From Clostridia bacterium (GTDB taxonomy: Bacteria; Bacillota; Clostridia; CAKSNL01; HGM11501): a stretch of 64,000 nucleotides of DNA. A program made the translations under genes and the position numbers. Shown one piece after another: positions 1 through 8,189 of the stretch. The notes below the pieces were generated by a model that was not told the origin of the DNA, searched no databases, and saw only the letters and a list, made by a program, of their open reading frames with translations. The number at the start of each line of letters is the position of its first letter. Positions within the stretch are counted from its first letter, which is position 1. Location of the stretch: positions 62,001-126,000 of the forward strand of contig CAAFWO010000052.1 in NCBI GenBank assembly GCA_900766735.1, in the 5' to 3' direction.

Positions 1-395
1 ATATAAAAAGAATTGAGGACGCGTCGTTTTCGGACGCGTGGAGCAAAGCCGCGATCGGCGAGGAGATCGCAAATCGTTCCGTCTGCCTTTCCGCGTTTGA
101 CCACAAGCTGTCCGGCTATGTCTTTTTAAGGGTCATCGCACCGGAGGCGGAGATACTAAGGATCGCCGTCGCGCCGGAGAAAAGAGGGCGCGGCACGGCG
201 GATATATTAATGAAAGAAATTTTGTCCGAAGCAGAAAAAAGGAACATAGAGACCGTGTTTTTAGAGGTTCGCGAGGACAACGCGCCGGCGCGGAGGCTTT
301 ATGAAAAGCACGGATTTATCCCGTACGGCGTGAGAAAAAAGTATTACGATGGCACCTTTGACGCGGTGCTTTACAAAAAAGAAATGAGGGGCTGA
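1..395 (+). CDS. rimI: Ribosomal protein S18-alanine N-acetyltransferase RimI, 5'-truncated by the window
   Basis: The frame is open from base 3, so only the C-terminal 130 residues are present and the start lies outside the window. The protein is a GNAT acetyltransferase. The acetyl-CoA loop is visible as [11 protein letters not shown], followed by the [20 protein letters not shown] segment typical of RimI, which acetylates the N-terminus of ribosomal protein S18. It lies 5 bases upstream of tsaD, the usual order in the tsaE-tsaB-rimI-tsaD clusters of Firmicutes, which supports RimI over a generic GNAT enzyme. A later ATG at 210 falls inside the acetyl-CoA domain and cannot be the true start. 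Confidence 0.9.
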   Translation, partial: IKRIEDASFSDAWSKAAIGEEIANRSVCLSAFDHKLSGYVFLRVIAPEAEILRIAVAPEKRGRGTADILMKEILSEAEKRNIETVFLEVREDNAPARRLYEKHGFIPYGVRKKYYDGTFDAVLYKKEMRG

Positions 396-400
396 CTTTA

Positions 401-1396
401 ATGATAGTTCTCGGGATCGAAAGCTCGTGCGACGAGACGGCCGCGGCGATAACAAGGGACGGGAGAGAGGTTTTGTCCGACGTTATCTATTCGCAGGCCG
501 ATATACATTCAAAATACGGCGGAGTCGTGCCGGAGATAGCGTCCAGAAGGCACATCGAAAAGATATTATATGTCATAGATAAGGCGCTCGCCGACGCGGG
601 CATGACGAAGGACGATATTGACGCGATCGCCGTCACAATGGGGCCCGGCCTTGTCGGAGCGCTCCTTGTCGGCGTTTCGGCGGCAAAGTCGCTCGCCTAT
701 GCGTGGGGCAAGCCGCTCATCGGCGTCAACCACATAATCGGGCACATCTCGGCAAACTTTGTCGCGTTCCCTGAGCTCACACCTCCGTTTTTGTGCCTCG
801 TCGCGTCCGGCGGCCACAGCCACATCGTGAATGTGAAAAGCTACACCGAGACCGAGATACTGGGCGCAACGAAGGACGACGCGGCCGGCGAAGCGTTTGA
901 CAAGGTCGCGCGCGTCATCGGGCTCGGCTATCCGGGCGGCCCGAAGGTCGACGCGGCGGCAAAAGAGGGCAACGACAAAGCGTTTGACTTTCCGAGGGCG
1001 AAGACCGGAAACGATTTTTCGTTCAGCGGATTAAAGACCGCCGTTATCAACACCGTTCACAAGATGGAGCAAAAGGGCGAGCCCGTCCCGCAGGCGGACA
1101 TTGCGGCAAGCTTTCAAAGAGCGGTCGTCGACGTGCTGACAGAAAAGACGATCCATGCGGCAAAGATTTCCGGCTCTGAAAAGATATGCCTTGCCGGGGG
1201 TGTTGCCTCAAACTCGCTTTTAAGAAGTGAAATGGCGAAAAAGGCAAAGAGCGAGAAAATAGAGGTTTACTATCCGCCCTTAAGGCTCTGCACCGACAAC
1301 GCGGTGATGATCTCGTCCGCCGGATATTTTAAATACAAATACACGGGCGAGACTGCCGGAAACGACTTAAACGCATATCCCGCGCTTTCAATTTAA
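401..1396 (+). CDS. tsaD: tRNA N6-threonylcarbamoyladenosine transferase TsaD
   Basis: The 331-residue protein has the family's normal length. TsaD transfers the threonylcarbamoyl group to A37 of ANN-decoding tRNAs, working with TsaB and TsaE. Visible features are the N-terminal [12 protein letters not shown] segment, the metal-binding HIIGH motif (H111, H115), the VASGGHSH loop, the glycine-rich GLGYPGGP segment and the C-terminal LCTDNAVM metal-ligand region. ATG 401 lies 5 bases after the rimI stop, so the two are probably co-transcribed. A strong terminator follows directly. Identification is secure. Confidence 0.97.
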   Translation: MIVLGIESSCDETAAAITRDGREVLSDVIYSQADIHSKYGGVVPEIASRRHIEKILYVIDKALADAGMTKDDIDAIAVTMGPGLVGALLVGVSAAKSLAYAWGKPLIGVNHIIGHISANFVAFPELTPPFLCLVASGGHSHIVNVKSYTETEILGATKDDAAGEAFDKVARVIGLGYPGGPKVDAAAKEGNDKAFDFPRAKTGNDFSFSGLKTAVINTVHKMEQKGEPVPQADIAASFQRAVVDVLTEKTIHAAKISGSEKICLAGGVASNSLLRSEMAKKAKSEKIEVYYPPLRLCTDNAVMISSAGYFKYKYTGETAGNDLNAYPALSI

Positions 1397-1418
1397 AAGA
1401 CCTTCGGGTCTTTTTTTG
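1395..1418 (+). terminator. Intrinsic terminator after tsaD
   Basis: An 8-bp stem AAAAGACC/GGTCTTTT closed by a TTCG tetraloop is followed by a T run. It starts inside the tsaD stop codon and ends the rimI-tsaD transcript. Confidence 0.9.
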
Positions 1419-1467
1419 TTTAAAAAATTGTTTTGGGGCAATACTCATTTTGAAAGAAGGTATTGCT

Positions 1468-1590
1468 TTGAAAATTGAACGCTATGTAAACGGGAAAAAG
1501 ATCACGTTTGACCAGATGAAAAGATACACCGTTAAGAACAGGACCGTCGACGCGGCGGTCGAGCGCGTGATAAAACGCGAGAGCAGATGA
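1468..1590 (+). CDS. 40-residue basic protein translationally coupled to the recombinase
   Basis: This short frame starts at TTG 1468, seven bases after a good Shine-Dalgarno sequence (GAAAGAAGG, 1452-1460). It ends at TGA 1588-1590, which overlaps the ATG of the recombinase in an ATGA junction at 1587. The product begins LKIERYVNGKKITFDQMKRY and is rich in Lys and Arg, with a predicted helical C-terminus. I do not recognise the family. The start signal and stop/start overlap argue that it is a real gene expressed with the recombinase, perhaps an accessory or control factor. That role is inferred from position only. The coding call would fail if homologous loci do not keep the frame open. Confidence 0.6.
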   Translation: MKIERYVNGKKITFDQMKRYTVKNRTVDAAVERVIKRESR

Positions 1591-2939
1591 CGAAAAAGAC
1601 GGCGCTTTATATAAGAGTGTCGACCGACGCACAGCGCGAGGAGGGCTATTCGATCGACGCGCAGAAGGAGATGCTTTCGGCCTTCTGCGTGTCGAAAAGA
1701 ATCGAAAACCACGAGTTTTTCATCGACGGAGGCTTTTCCGGGAGCAACTTGGAGCGCCCGGAGATGAAAAGGCTCATCGCCGAGGCAAAGGAGAAAAAGA
1801 TCTGCCGCGTCATCGTCTATAAGCTCGACCGACTGAGCCGAAGCCAGAGAGACACCCTTTATTTAATAGAAGAAATTTTTAATCCGAACGGGATCGACTT
1901 CGTTTCGATGAACGAGAGTATGGACACGTCGACTCCGCTCGGGCGGCTGATGCTCGGCATTCTCTCCGCCTTCGCGCAGTTGGAGCGTGAAAACATCAAG
2001 GAGCGCACGAGGATGGGAATGGCCGAGCGCGTCAAGGCCGGGTTCTGGCCTGGCGGCGGACGGGTGCCGTTCGGATATGACTATGACCCCGAAAAGGGGA
2101 TACTTGTCCCAAACAGCGACGCACAGACCGTGAGGCTCATCTATAACCTCTACATTTCGGGAACTCCGATGTATAAGATCGCAAAGACGGTCGGTCTTAA
2201 ATATGAGCGCCTCGCGGTGCAGATACTAAAGCGCAAGTCCAACGCCGGCTACATCGTCTATAACGGCAAAGAATATAAAGGAAGGCACGAGCCGATTATA
2301 AGCGAGGAGACCTATAATGAAGCGATGGCGCTTATGGAGGAGCGCTCGAAAAAAAGGCTGACCGATTCTGAGTATCTGCTCTCGGGAATAGTCTACTGCG
2401 GAGTGTGCGGCGCTAAGATGCGCTATCAGAAGTGGGGGAAAAGCGGCGCAAAGCTCTGCTGTTACTCGAAGGACAAAAACAAGCCCTATCTTGTAAAGGA
2501 CCCTGACTGCGACAACGAAAACGTCTGGGCGTCCGAAGTGGAGGACGCGGTGGTGGGCGACATTCTGGAGCTCTCATACAAGATCGAAAAGGGAGCTTTA
2601 CCCGAGGCGGACATAACGGGCGCGCTTTCGGCGAAAAAGCTTCAGTGCGAGAAAAAGTTAAAAAGGCTCTATTCGCTCTATGCCGCGGACGGCGACGAGG
2701 TTTTAAAAAGCGCGATCGCCGAGGTGAAAAAGGAACTTGAAAAAGCCGAGGCGGCGCTTTCGGATGAAAAGAAGAAGGAGGCGGAGGCCAAAAAGCGCGA
2801 GGGCAAGAGGAAAAAGCTTGAAACGTTAAAGGACACATGGGAGTTTATGACAGCAAAAGAGAAGAGAAACATCGTCCGCAGTCTGGTCTCAAAGGTCACC
2901 GTGACGCACGACACTGTGAAAATTGAGTATCTTTTGTAA
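1587..2939 (+). CDS. Large serine recombinase (resolvase/invertase N-terminus, recombinase and zinc-ribbon domains)
   Basis: The 450-residue protein shows the full order of a large serine recombinase. The catalytic domain has Ser12 in YIRVSTDAQ and the KLDRLSRSQRD segment around residues 79-89. The recombinase domain covers about 155-255. A recombinase zinc ribbon has C271, C274, C291/C292 and C308. A charged coiled coil runs from about 330 to 425 and a short hydrophobic tail follows. These enzymes integrate or excise phages, conjugative elements and sporulation-gene interruptions. No other phage or transfer genes lie nearby, and base composition looks like the neighbours. The enzyme is therefore either a remnant of a lost element or resident in the host. 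It is preceded by a coupled 40-residue ORF. Confidence 0.92.
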   Translation: MTKKTALYIRVSTDAQREEGYSIDAQKEMLSAFCVSKRIENHEFFIDGGFSGSNLERPEMKRLIAEAKEKKICRVIVYKLDRLSRSQRDTLYLIEEIFNPNGIDFVSMNESMDTSTPLGRLMLGILSAFAQLERENIKERTRMGMAERVKAGFWPGGGRVPFGYDYDPEKGILVPNSDAQTVRLIYNLYISGTPMYKIAKTVGLKYERLAVQILKRKSNAGYIVYNGKEYKGRHEPIISEETYNEAMALMEERSKKRLTDSEYLLSGIVYCGVCGAKMRYQKWGKSGAKLCCYSKDKNKPYLVKDPDCDNENVWASEVEDAVVGDILELSYKIEKGALPEADITGALSAKKLQCEKKLKRLYSLYAADGDEVLKSAIAEVKKELEKAEAALSDEKKKEAEAKKREGKRKKLETLKDTWEFMTAKEKRNIVRSLVSKVTVTHDTVKIEYLL

Positions 2940-3061
2940 ATATGTGTAACATTAATGCGTATGATGTAGTCTGCAATGCGCATATTTAGGCATTTTGATG
3001 AAAAAAGTTAATAAGGTTTAATGTTTTCACCAAAAAAAATTAAATTTTGCTAAATTTTGTG

Positions 3062-3090
3062 TTGATTTTTTGTGCATAATGGTATATAAT
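3062..3090 (+). promoter_or_regulatory. Sigma-A-type promoter of the ABC transporter operon
   Basis: TTGATT (3062-3067) and TATAAT (3085-3090) are separated by 17 bases in an AT-rich stretch. Transcription would start near 3097, leaving a leader of about 100 bases before the coding start at 3199. Confidence 0.8.
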
Positions 3091-3113
3091 AAAGTATGTA
3101 CGTTTTTACCGGG

Positions 3114-3166
3114 CGGCTCTGCGCCCAAAAAACGCCGGAAAATGGGGGCCGGCGGGCAAAGAGCCG
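3114..3166 (+). promoter_or_regulatory. Long hairpin in the 5' leader of the ABC operon
   Basis: The leader folds into an extended hairpin. The outer stem is CGGCTCT (3114-3120) with AGAGCCG (3160-3166). After a 2x2 internal loop come GCC/GGC pairs, then the inner stem CGCCGG (3133-3138) with CCGGCG (3149-3154) and a 10-base purine-rich loop. No T run follows, so it is not a simple terminator. The ribosome-binding site (3186-3191) lies 20 bases downstream. It could control stability or translation. I recognise no riboswitch class. Confidence 0.55.
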
Positions 3167-3198
3167 GGCAGATATTATTTTCTACAGGAGGTTTTAAA

Positions 3199-6100
3199 AT
3201 GACGTCAAGAAAAGCAACGGCGGTATTACTTGCTCTGCTTGTCACAGTGACAAGCTTTACGGCACTGCCCAAAGATGCAAAGGCGGCGGCGAGCACAAAA
3301 TTCGAAGCGCTCGATTTTTCCTATGACCGCGACGACGTGTACACAAACTACATAAAGAAGTATGAGAATGCGGCTCATCCCGAGGTTGAGATTGCAGTTC
3401 CCGCGGCTTCTTTCGCGTCGGCGGCAAATCCGGAGACTGTGACCGGATATGCCGAGCTCGACGGGATGGAGAGTGTGCTCGAATTCGGAGAGGATGTTCA
3501 GTCCGTTACATATAATGTGAATATACCCCAGGAGGGTCTGTACAACATAAAGTACAGCATTAAGGGGCATGAAAATATCAAAAACGATATGGAGTTTGCT
3601 GTCAAGATAAACGGAGAATCGCCGTTTAACGAGGCAATGACCATTCAGTCGCCCAGAGGATTCAAAAACTCGGACGAGGGATTTAAGGTCATCACCGACG
3701 AAGACAAAAACCGCACCGCGGAGTTTTCGCAGGACCGCGAAAACGATATGCGACCCAACCAGGAGAAGCTCTTAAAGTGGCGCACCGAATGGCTGGTCGA
3801 TTCCGGCGGACTTATTGACGAACCCCTGTCGTTTTATTTTAATGCCGGTGAAAACACGATAACGTTTACGACTGTCGGCGAGCCTTTCTATATCGCCGGA
3901 ATAACGCTTTGCCAGTATCACGCCCCCAAGGCATATGCGGAGGTTAAAAAAGAATATGACGCAAAGGGATATAAGCCTGCGACAAAGCAGTTCAAGGTTC
4001 AGGCCGAGACTGCGGACGAGTTTTCAGACTCCGCGCTTTATCCCATATCCGTGAGAAATAACGCTCAGATGGAGCCCCACCACACCAGCAAGACGAGAAT
4101 CAACGCGGCCGGAGGTGCTAACTGGGGAAGCGCGAGAAGCTGGCTTCAGTGGACGATCGAGGCTCCGGAGTCCGGACTTTACGAAATGGCAATAAAGTTC
4201 CAGCAGAGCTCCTATGTCGGTATGAACGCGACAAGAACGGTCTATGTTGACGGCGAGGTTCCTTATGAGGAGTTAAAGCACTTAAAGTTCGCATACGACT
4301 CCGGCTGGCAGGTTATGAAGACCGAGGATGAGTCCGGCGAGCCTTACTACATATATCTGTCCGAGGGTACGCATACTTTGAGAATGGAAGTTAACCTCGG
4401 CGAAATGTCCGCTATTATCGACAGACTGACGACGGTTACATACCGCTTGAACAGCATATACAGCTCAGTTGTTATGCTTGCGTCTACGTCTCCCGATAAA
4501 TACAGAGACTATTACTACGACAGAAGAATACCCAGCCTTATCGACGATCTTAAGTGGACAAGAGAAGAGATAAGCCAGATCAAGGAGTCCATCATCGAGG
4601 TTACCGGAACGTCGAGCTCGAAGACGGCGACGCTTGAAAGCTTTATCAATCAGCTTGACATTCTTATCGACGATCCGGATGAGTTCAGCAAGAGGCTTGA
4701 GGCGTTCAAGAACAACATCACCTCACTGAGTCAGTGGATCATCGATAACAAGAGTCAGCCCGTTTCGCTTGACTACATCGTTTTCGGCCCGGCCGATATG
4801 AAGCTTGACAGAGCGGAAGCAGGATTCTTTAAGGGATTCTGGGAGGGTACGAAGACCTTCTTGGCATCGTTCGTCGAGGATTACAACGTAATCGGTGCGG
4901 TTGCCGGCGAGGGCAGAAAGGTCAAGGTATGGGTCAACACCGGCCGTGACCAGATCAACATCATCAACAACATGGTTAACGACGAGTTTACACCCGCAAC
5001 CGGAATCAACGTTCAGCTTGAGCTCGTTCAGGGCTCGCTGATTGAGTCCACACTTGCCGGAAAGGGACCGGACGTTGCACTCATGATCGCGTCGGACCAG
5101 CCCGTAAACTATGCGATAAGAGGCGCGCTCGTAGATCTTTCACAGTTCGGGCCGCAGGATCTTGACGGAGACGGCAAGAACGAGGTCAACGGCTTTGCCG
5201 ACGTTTATAAGAGATACAGCAGCCAGAACTTCGAGGGATTTGCGTTCCAGATGAATTCCGACAAGGACAATGAAAAGGCTCACGAGGGCGAAGAGTGGAC
5301 ATGTGAGGCCTGCGGAACGGTGAACAACACCGGAATCTGCCCCACATGCGGATTTAAGAAATATTACGCATACTATGCCGTTCCCGAGACGCAGAATTTT
5401 AACATGATGTTCTACAGGAAGGACATTTTGGCAGAGCTCGGTCTCGGCGTTCCGAACACATGGGACGACTTTTATGCGATGCTTCCCGTGCTCAGAAGAA
5501 ACAACCTTGAGGTCGGCGTTCCTTCGGGAACGATGTATCAGATCCTCTTGTATCAGTACGGCGGAAGCTTCTATTCGGAGGATCGTCATAAGTCGGGACT
5601 CACGACGGACGCGGCAAAGGAAGCGTTTGTTGAGGTTTCGGATTGCTTCATTAAATATGACTTCCCGATAACCTTCAACTTCTACACGAGATTCAGAAGC
5701 GGCGAGATGCCGATCTCGATCCAGCCCTACACGCAGTACAACCTGATCAATGCCGCGGCGCCCGAAATTCAGGGTCTGTGGGATATGACCAAGGTGCCCG
5801 GAACAAAGAGGGAGGACGGAAGCGTTGACTACGCGCAGAACGTTTCCTCCTCGGGCGCTATCATGTTTGAAAACACCAAGGACAAGGAAGCGGCGTGGGC
5901 ATTTATCGAATGGTACACCAGAAACGATATGCAGACCCGTTACGGAACAGAGCTTGAGTCCATCATGGGCGCGGCCGGCCGTTATGCGGCGGCAAACACC
6001 GAGGCATTCCGCAACCTCGCGTGGACAAGACAGCAAACGAGACTTTTGAGTGAGCAGATGGAAGACCTTGTCGGTGTTCCCGAAGTTCCCGGAAGCTATT

Positions 6101-6237
6101 TCATGGCAAGAACGATAACTCTTGCGTTCAACGACGCTTATATCGAGATGGAGAATCCCTATAAGGCATTGTCCGAGCGTGCTGAGGATCTTGACGATGA
6201 GATCGCGAGAAAGTACGAAGAGTTCGGATTATATTAA
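3199..6237 (+). CDS. Very large secreted ABC substrate-binding protein with N-terminal carbohydrate-binding-like domains and an internal zinc ribbon
   Basis: ATG 3199 is chosen because AGGAGG (3186-3191) precedes it and a signal peptide follows; the frame is open upstream but lacks these. The product is 1012 residues, more than twice a usual sugar-binding protein. A Sec signal without a lipobox cysteine ends near residue 30. Two beta-rich segments follow; the second, about 270-430, resembles CBM6/35 modules. A helical linker comes next. A family 1 solute-binding fold runs from about 570 to the end, with the characteristic GKGPDVALMIASDQP segment. Four cysteines, C702, C705, C714 and C717, form a CxxC-x8-CxxC zinc-ribbon-like insert. 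Two permease genes follow directly. The substrate is probably an oligosaccharide but is not shown by the sequence. Confidence 0.88.
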   Translation: MTSRKATAVLLALLVTVTSFTALPKDAKAAASTKFEALDFSYDRDDVYTNYIKKYENAAHPEVEIAVPAASFASAANPETVTGYAELDGMESVLEFGEDVQSVTYNVNIPQEGLYNIKYSIKGHENIKNDMEFAVKINGESPFNEAMTIQSPRGFKNSDEGFKVITDEDKNRTAEFSQDRENDMRPNQEKLLKWRTEWLVDSGGLIDEPLSFYFNAGENTITFTTVGEPFYIAGITLCQYHAPKAYAEVKKEYDAKGYKPATKQFKVQAETADEFSDSALYPISVRNNAQMEPHHTSKTRINAAGGANWGSARSWLQWTIEAPESGLYEMAIKFQQSSYVGMNATRTVYVDGEVPYEELKHLKFAYDSGWQVMKTEDESGEPYYIYLSEGTHTLRMEVNLGEMSAIIDRLTTVTYRLNSIYSSVVMLASTSPDKYRDYYYDRRIPSLIDDLKWTREEISQIKESIIEVTGTSSSKTATLESFINQLDILIDDPDEFSKRLEAFKNNITSLSQWIIDNKSQPVSLDYIVFGPADMKLDRAEAGFFKGFWEGTKTFLASFVEDYNVIGAVAGEGRKVKVWVNTGRDQINIINNMVNDEFTPATGINVQLELVQGSLIESTLAGKGPDVALMIASDQPVNYAIRGALVDLSQFGPQDLDGDGKNEVNGFADVYKRYSSQNFEGFAFQMNSDKDNEKAHEGEEWTCEACGTVNNTGICPTCGFKKYYAYYAVPETQNFNMMFYRKDILAELGLGVPNTWDDFYAMLPVLRRNNLEVGVPSGTMYQILLYQYGGSFYSEDRHKSGLTTDAAKEAFVEVSDCFIKYDFPITFNFYTRFRSGEMPISIQPYTQYNLINAAAPEIQGLWDMTKVPGTKREDGSVDYAQNVSSSGAIMFENTKDKEAAWAFIEWYTRNDMQTRYGTELESIMGAAGRYAAANTEAFRNLAWTRQQTRLLSEQMEDLVGVPEVPGSYFMARTITLAFNDAYIEMENPYKALSERAEDLDDEIARKYEEFGLY

Positions 6238-6252
6238 TAGGAGGTGTGGATT

Positions 6253-7191
6253 TTGTTTAACTTCATGAAAAAGAAAGACGACGTTCTCCCGAACGAGAAC
6301 AAGAAGAATACATGGCTTGAGATCAAGAAGAATAAATCCAATTACCTTCTTATCGCTCCGTACATGATAATCTTCATCGTTTTCACGGTTATCCCGGTTG
6401 TGTCCTCGATGATCTTGAGTTTTACATATTTCAATATGTTCCAGTGGCCCGAATGGCGCGGCTGGCTTAACTACAGAAGGCTTTTCTTAGAGGACGATAT
6501 TTTCCTGATCGGTCTTAAAAACACATTGATGTTCGCATTCATTTTGGGACCGACAAGTTATGTGTGCTGTTTCTTCTTCGCATGGCTCATAAACGAGCTT
6601 CCACCCAAGGTCAGAGCATGTATGACGCTTTTATTCTACGCGCCTTCGATGTGCTCTTCGATTTACACGATCTGGCTCTTCATCTTCAGCGGTGACGCCA
6701 ACGGTCTTGTAAACTCATACCTTATGAAGTGGGACTGGATAAGCTCTCCCATTCAGTGGTACACCGATACGGACTATAACGTTAAGGTCATAATCGTAAT
6801 TCAGCTGTGGCTGAGCCTTGGAACAAGCTTTCTGTCCTTTATCGCCGGTTTCCAGTCGCTCGACAAAAGCTATTTCGAAGCAGGCGCGATCGACGGTATC
6901 AAGAACAGATTCCAGGAGCTTATCTATATCACCGTTCCGGCGATGCGTCCTCAGATGATGTTCGGCGCGGTTATGCAGATTGCAAGCTCATTCGGTATAG
7001 GACCGGTCTGCAGAACGCTTGCCGGATTCCCCAGTACAAACTACTCTCTGCGTACCATCGAGACGCATATTTACGACTACGGTACGACGAGATATGAGAT
7101 GGGTTATGCGTCGGCGATAGCATTCTTCCTTTGCATAATGATGATAGTGACCAGAAACCTGATGGCTAAGCTCATCAGAGTAGACGATTAA
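6253..7191 (+). CDS. Sugar ABC transporter permease (UgpA/LplB type)
   Basis: TTG 6253 is taken as the start because AGGAGGT (6239-6245) lies 8 bases before it; the upstream GTG at 6244 overlaps that site. The product has 312 residues and six predicted membrane helices. The cytoplasmic EAA loop that docks to the ATPase is visible as EAGAIDGIKNRFQELIYIT. This is the first of two permeases behind the large binding protein, and 17 bases separate it from the second. No ATPase gene lies in the operon, as is common for CUT1 sugar transporters, which share an MsmK-like ATPase encoded elsewhere. Confidence 0.92.
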   Translation: MFNFMKKKDDVLPNENKKNTWLEIKKNKSNYLLIAPYMIIFIVFTVIPVVSSMILSFTYFNMFQWPEWRGWLNYRRLFLEDDIFLIGLKNTLMFAFILGPTSYVCCFFFAWLINELPPKVRACMTLLFYAPSMCSSIYTIWLFIFSGDANGLVNSYLMKWDWISSPIQWYTDTDYNVKVIIVIQLWLSLGTSFLSFIAGFQSLDKSYFEAGAIDGIKNRFQELIYITVPAMRPQMMFGAVMQIASSFGIGPVCRTLAGFPSTNYSLRTIETHIYDYGTTRYEMGYASAIAFFLCIMMIVTRNLMAKLIRVDD

Positions 7192-7208
7192 GAGAGGAGG
7201 GGAAACAC

Positions 7209-8174
7209 GTGGCAGAAACAATAATCACTGCGGAAAACAAGGCGGTAAATATGAACGACCTTCCCGAAGAATTAAGGGAAAAAGTCACTCCGAAGCGAAT
7301 GAGAGTCAGAAAGAAAAGGGTCAACCGTTCGCTTGGCGGCGACATCGGCGTTATATTACTGCTCACAATAATGGGTCTTTTCATGGGCGTTCCGCTTTAC
7401 TACACGATAATTTCGGCATTCAAGCCTCTTAACGAGCTTTTCATTTTCCCACCGAGATTCTATGTATCACAGCCGACACTGTCAAACTTCAAGCAGGTAT
7501 TTGACCTTGCGTCAAACCTCTGGGTTCCCTTCTCGAGATACGTGTTCAACAGCATATTTGTCAGTGTTGTTGTAACAGTGGGGCACGTTATTTTGGCTTC
7601 GATGGCGGCCTATCCGCTTGAGAAAGCAAAGTTCCCCGGCTCAAAGGGACTGTTCTCGCTGGTTCAGCTCACACTTTTGTTCACCGGCGGAACGATGGCC
7701 ATTCCGCTTTATGTCGTAATGGCTTATCTCGGACTTGTAAACTCCTATCTCGCGCTCATCCTTCCCGCACTCGGATCCAGCTTGGGCCTCTTCCTTATGA
7801 AGCAGTTCATGAGAGGTATTCCCAACTCGATGCTTGAGGCCGCGAAGATTGACGGTGCGAACGAATTAACAATCTTCTGGAAGCTGGTTATGCCGAACGT
7901 TAAGCCCGCATGGCTCACACTTTCGATATTCGCCTTCCAGTCGATATGGAACAACACAGGTAACAACTTCATTTATTCCGAGGAACTTAAGATGCTCCCG
8001 ACAGCGCTCAACCAGATCTACGCAGCGGACGCCGCAACAGGCGTCGGCAACGTTGCGCGTCAGGGAAGTGCGGCGGCAGTTGCACTCATACTTATGATAC
8101 CGCCGATAATTTTCTTCGTGCTGACACAGAGTAATGTCATCGAGACAATGGCATTCTCCGGAATGAAAGACTGA
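7209..8174 (+). CDS. Sugar ABC transporter permease (UgpE/AraQ type)
   Basis: GTG 7209 follows a GAGGAGGGG ribosome-binding site. The 321-residue product has a long charged N-terminal tail, six predicted membrane helices and the EAA loop EAAKIDGANELTIFWKLVMP. It pairs with the preceding permease to form the channel of a carbohydrate importer. The N-terminal 45 residues are unusually charged for this family. It ends 15 bases before the NHL/YIP1 gene, so co-transcription is likely. Confidence 0.92.
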   Translation: MAETIITAENKAVNMNDLPEELREKVTPKRMRVRKKRVNRSLGGDIGVILLLTIMGLFMGVPLYYTIISAFKPLNELFIFPPRFYVSQPTLSNFKQVFDLASNLWVPFSRYVFNSIFVSVVVTVGHVILASMAAYPLEKAKFPGSKGLFSLVQLTLLFTGGTMAIPLYVVMAYLGLVNSYLALILPALGSSLGLFLMKQFMRGIPNSMLEAAKIDGANELTIFWKLVMPNVKPAWLTLSIFAFQSIWNNTGNNFIYSEELKMLPTALNQIYAADAATGVGNVARQGSAAAVALILMIPPIIFFVLTQSNVIETMAFSGMKD

Positions 8175-8189
8175 TAGGAGGGAGAAAAG

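Noticed and set aside
3070..3198. Upstream start for the large binding protein
   Set aside because: It overlaps the promoter -10 and the leader hairpin, lacks a ribosome-binding site, and would bury the signal peptide. AGGAGG supports 3199.
5140..6036. 298-residue frame antisense to the binding protein
   Set aside because: A mirror of codon bias in the real gene, without a ribosome-binding site or recognisable domain.
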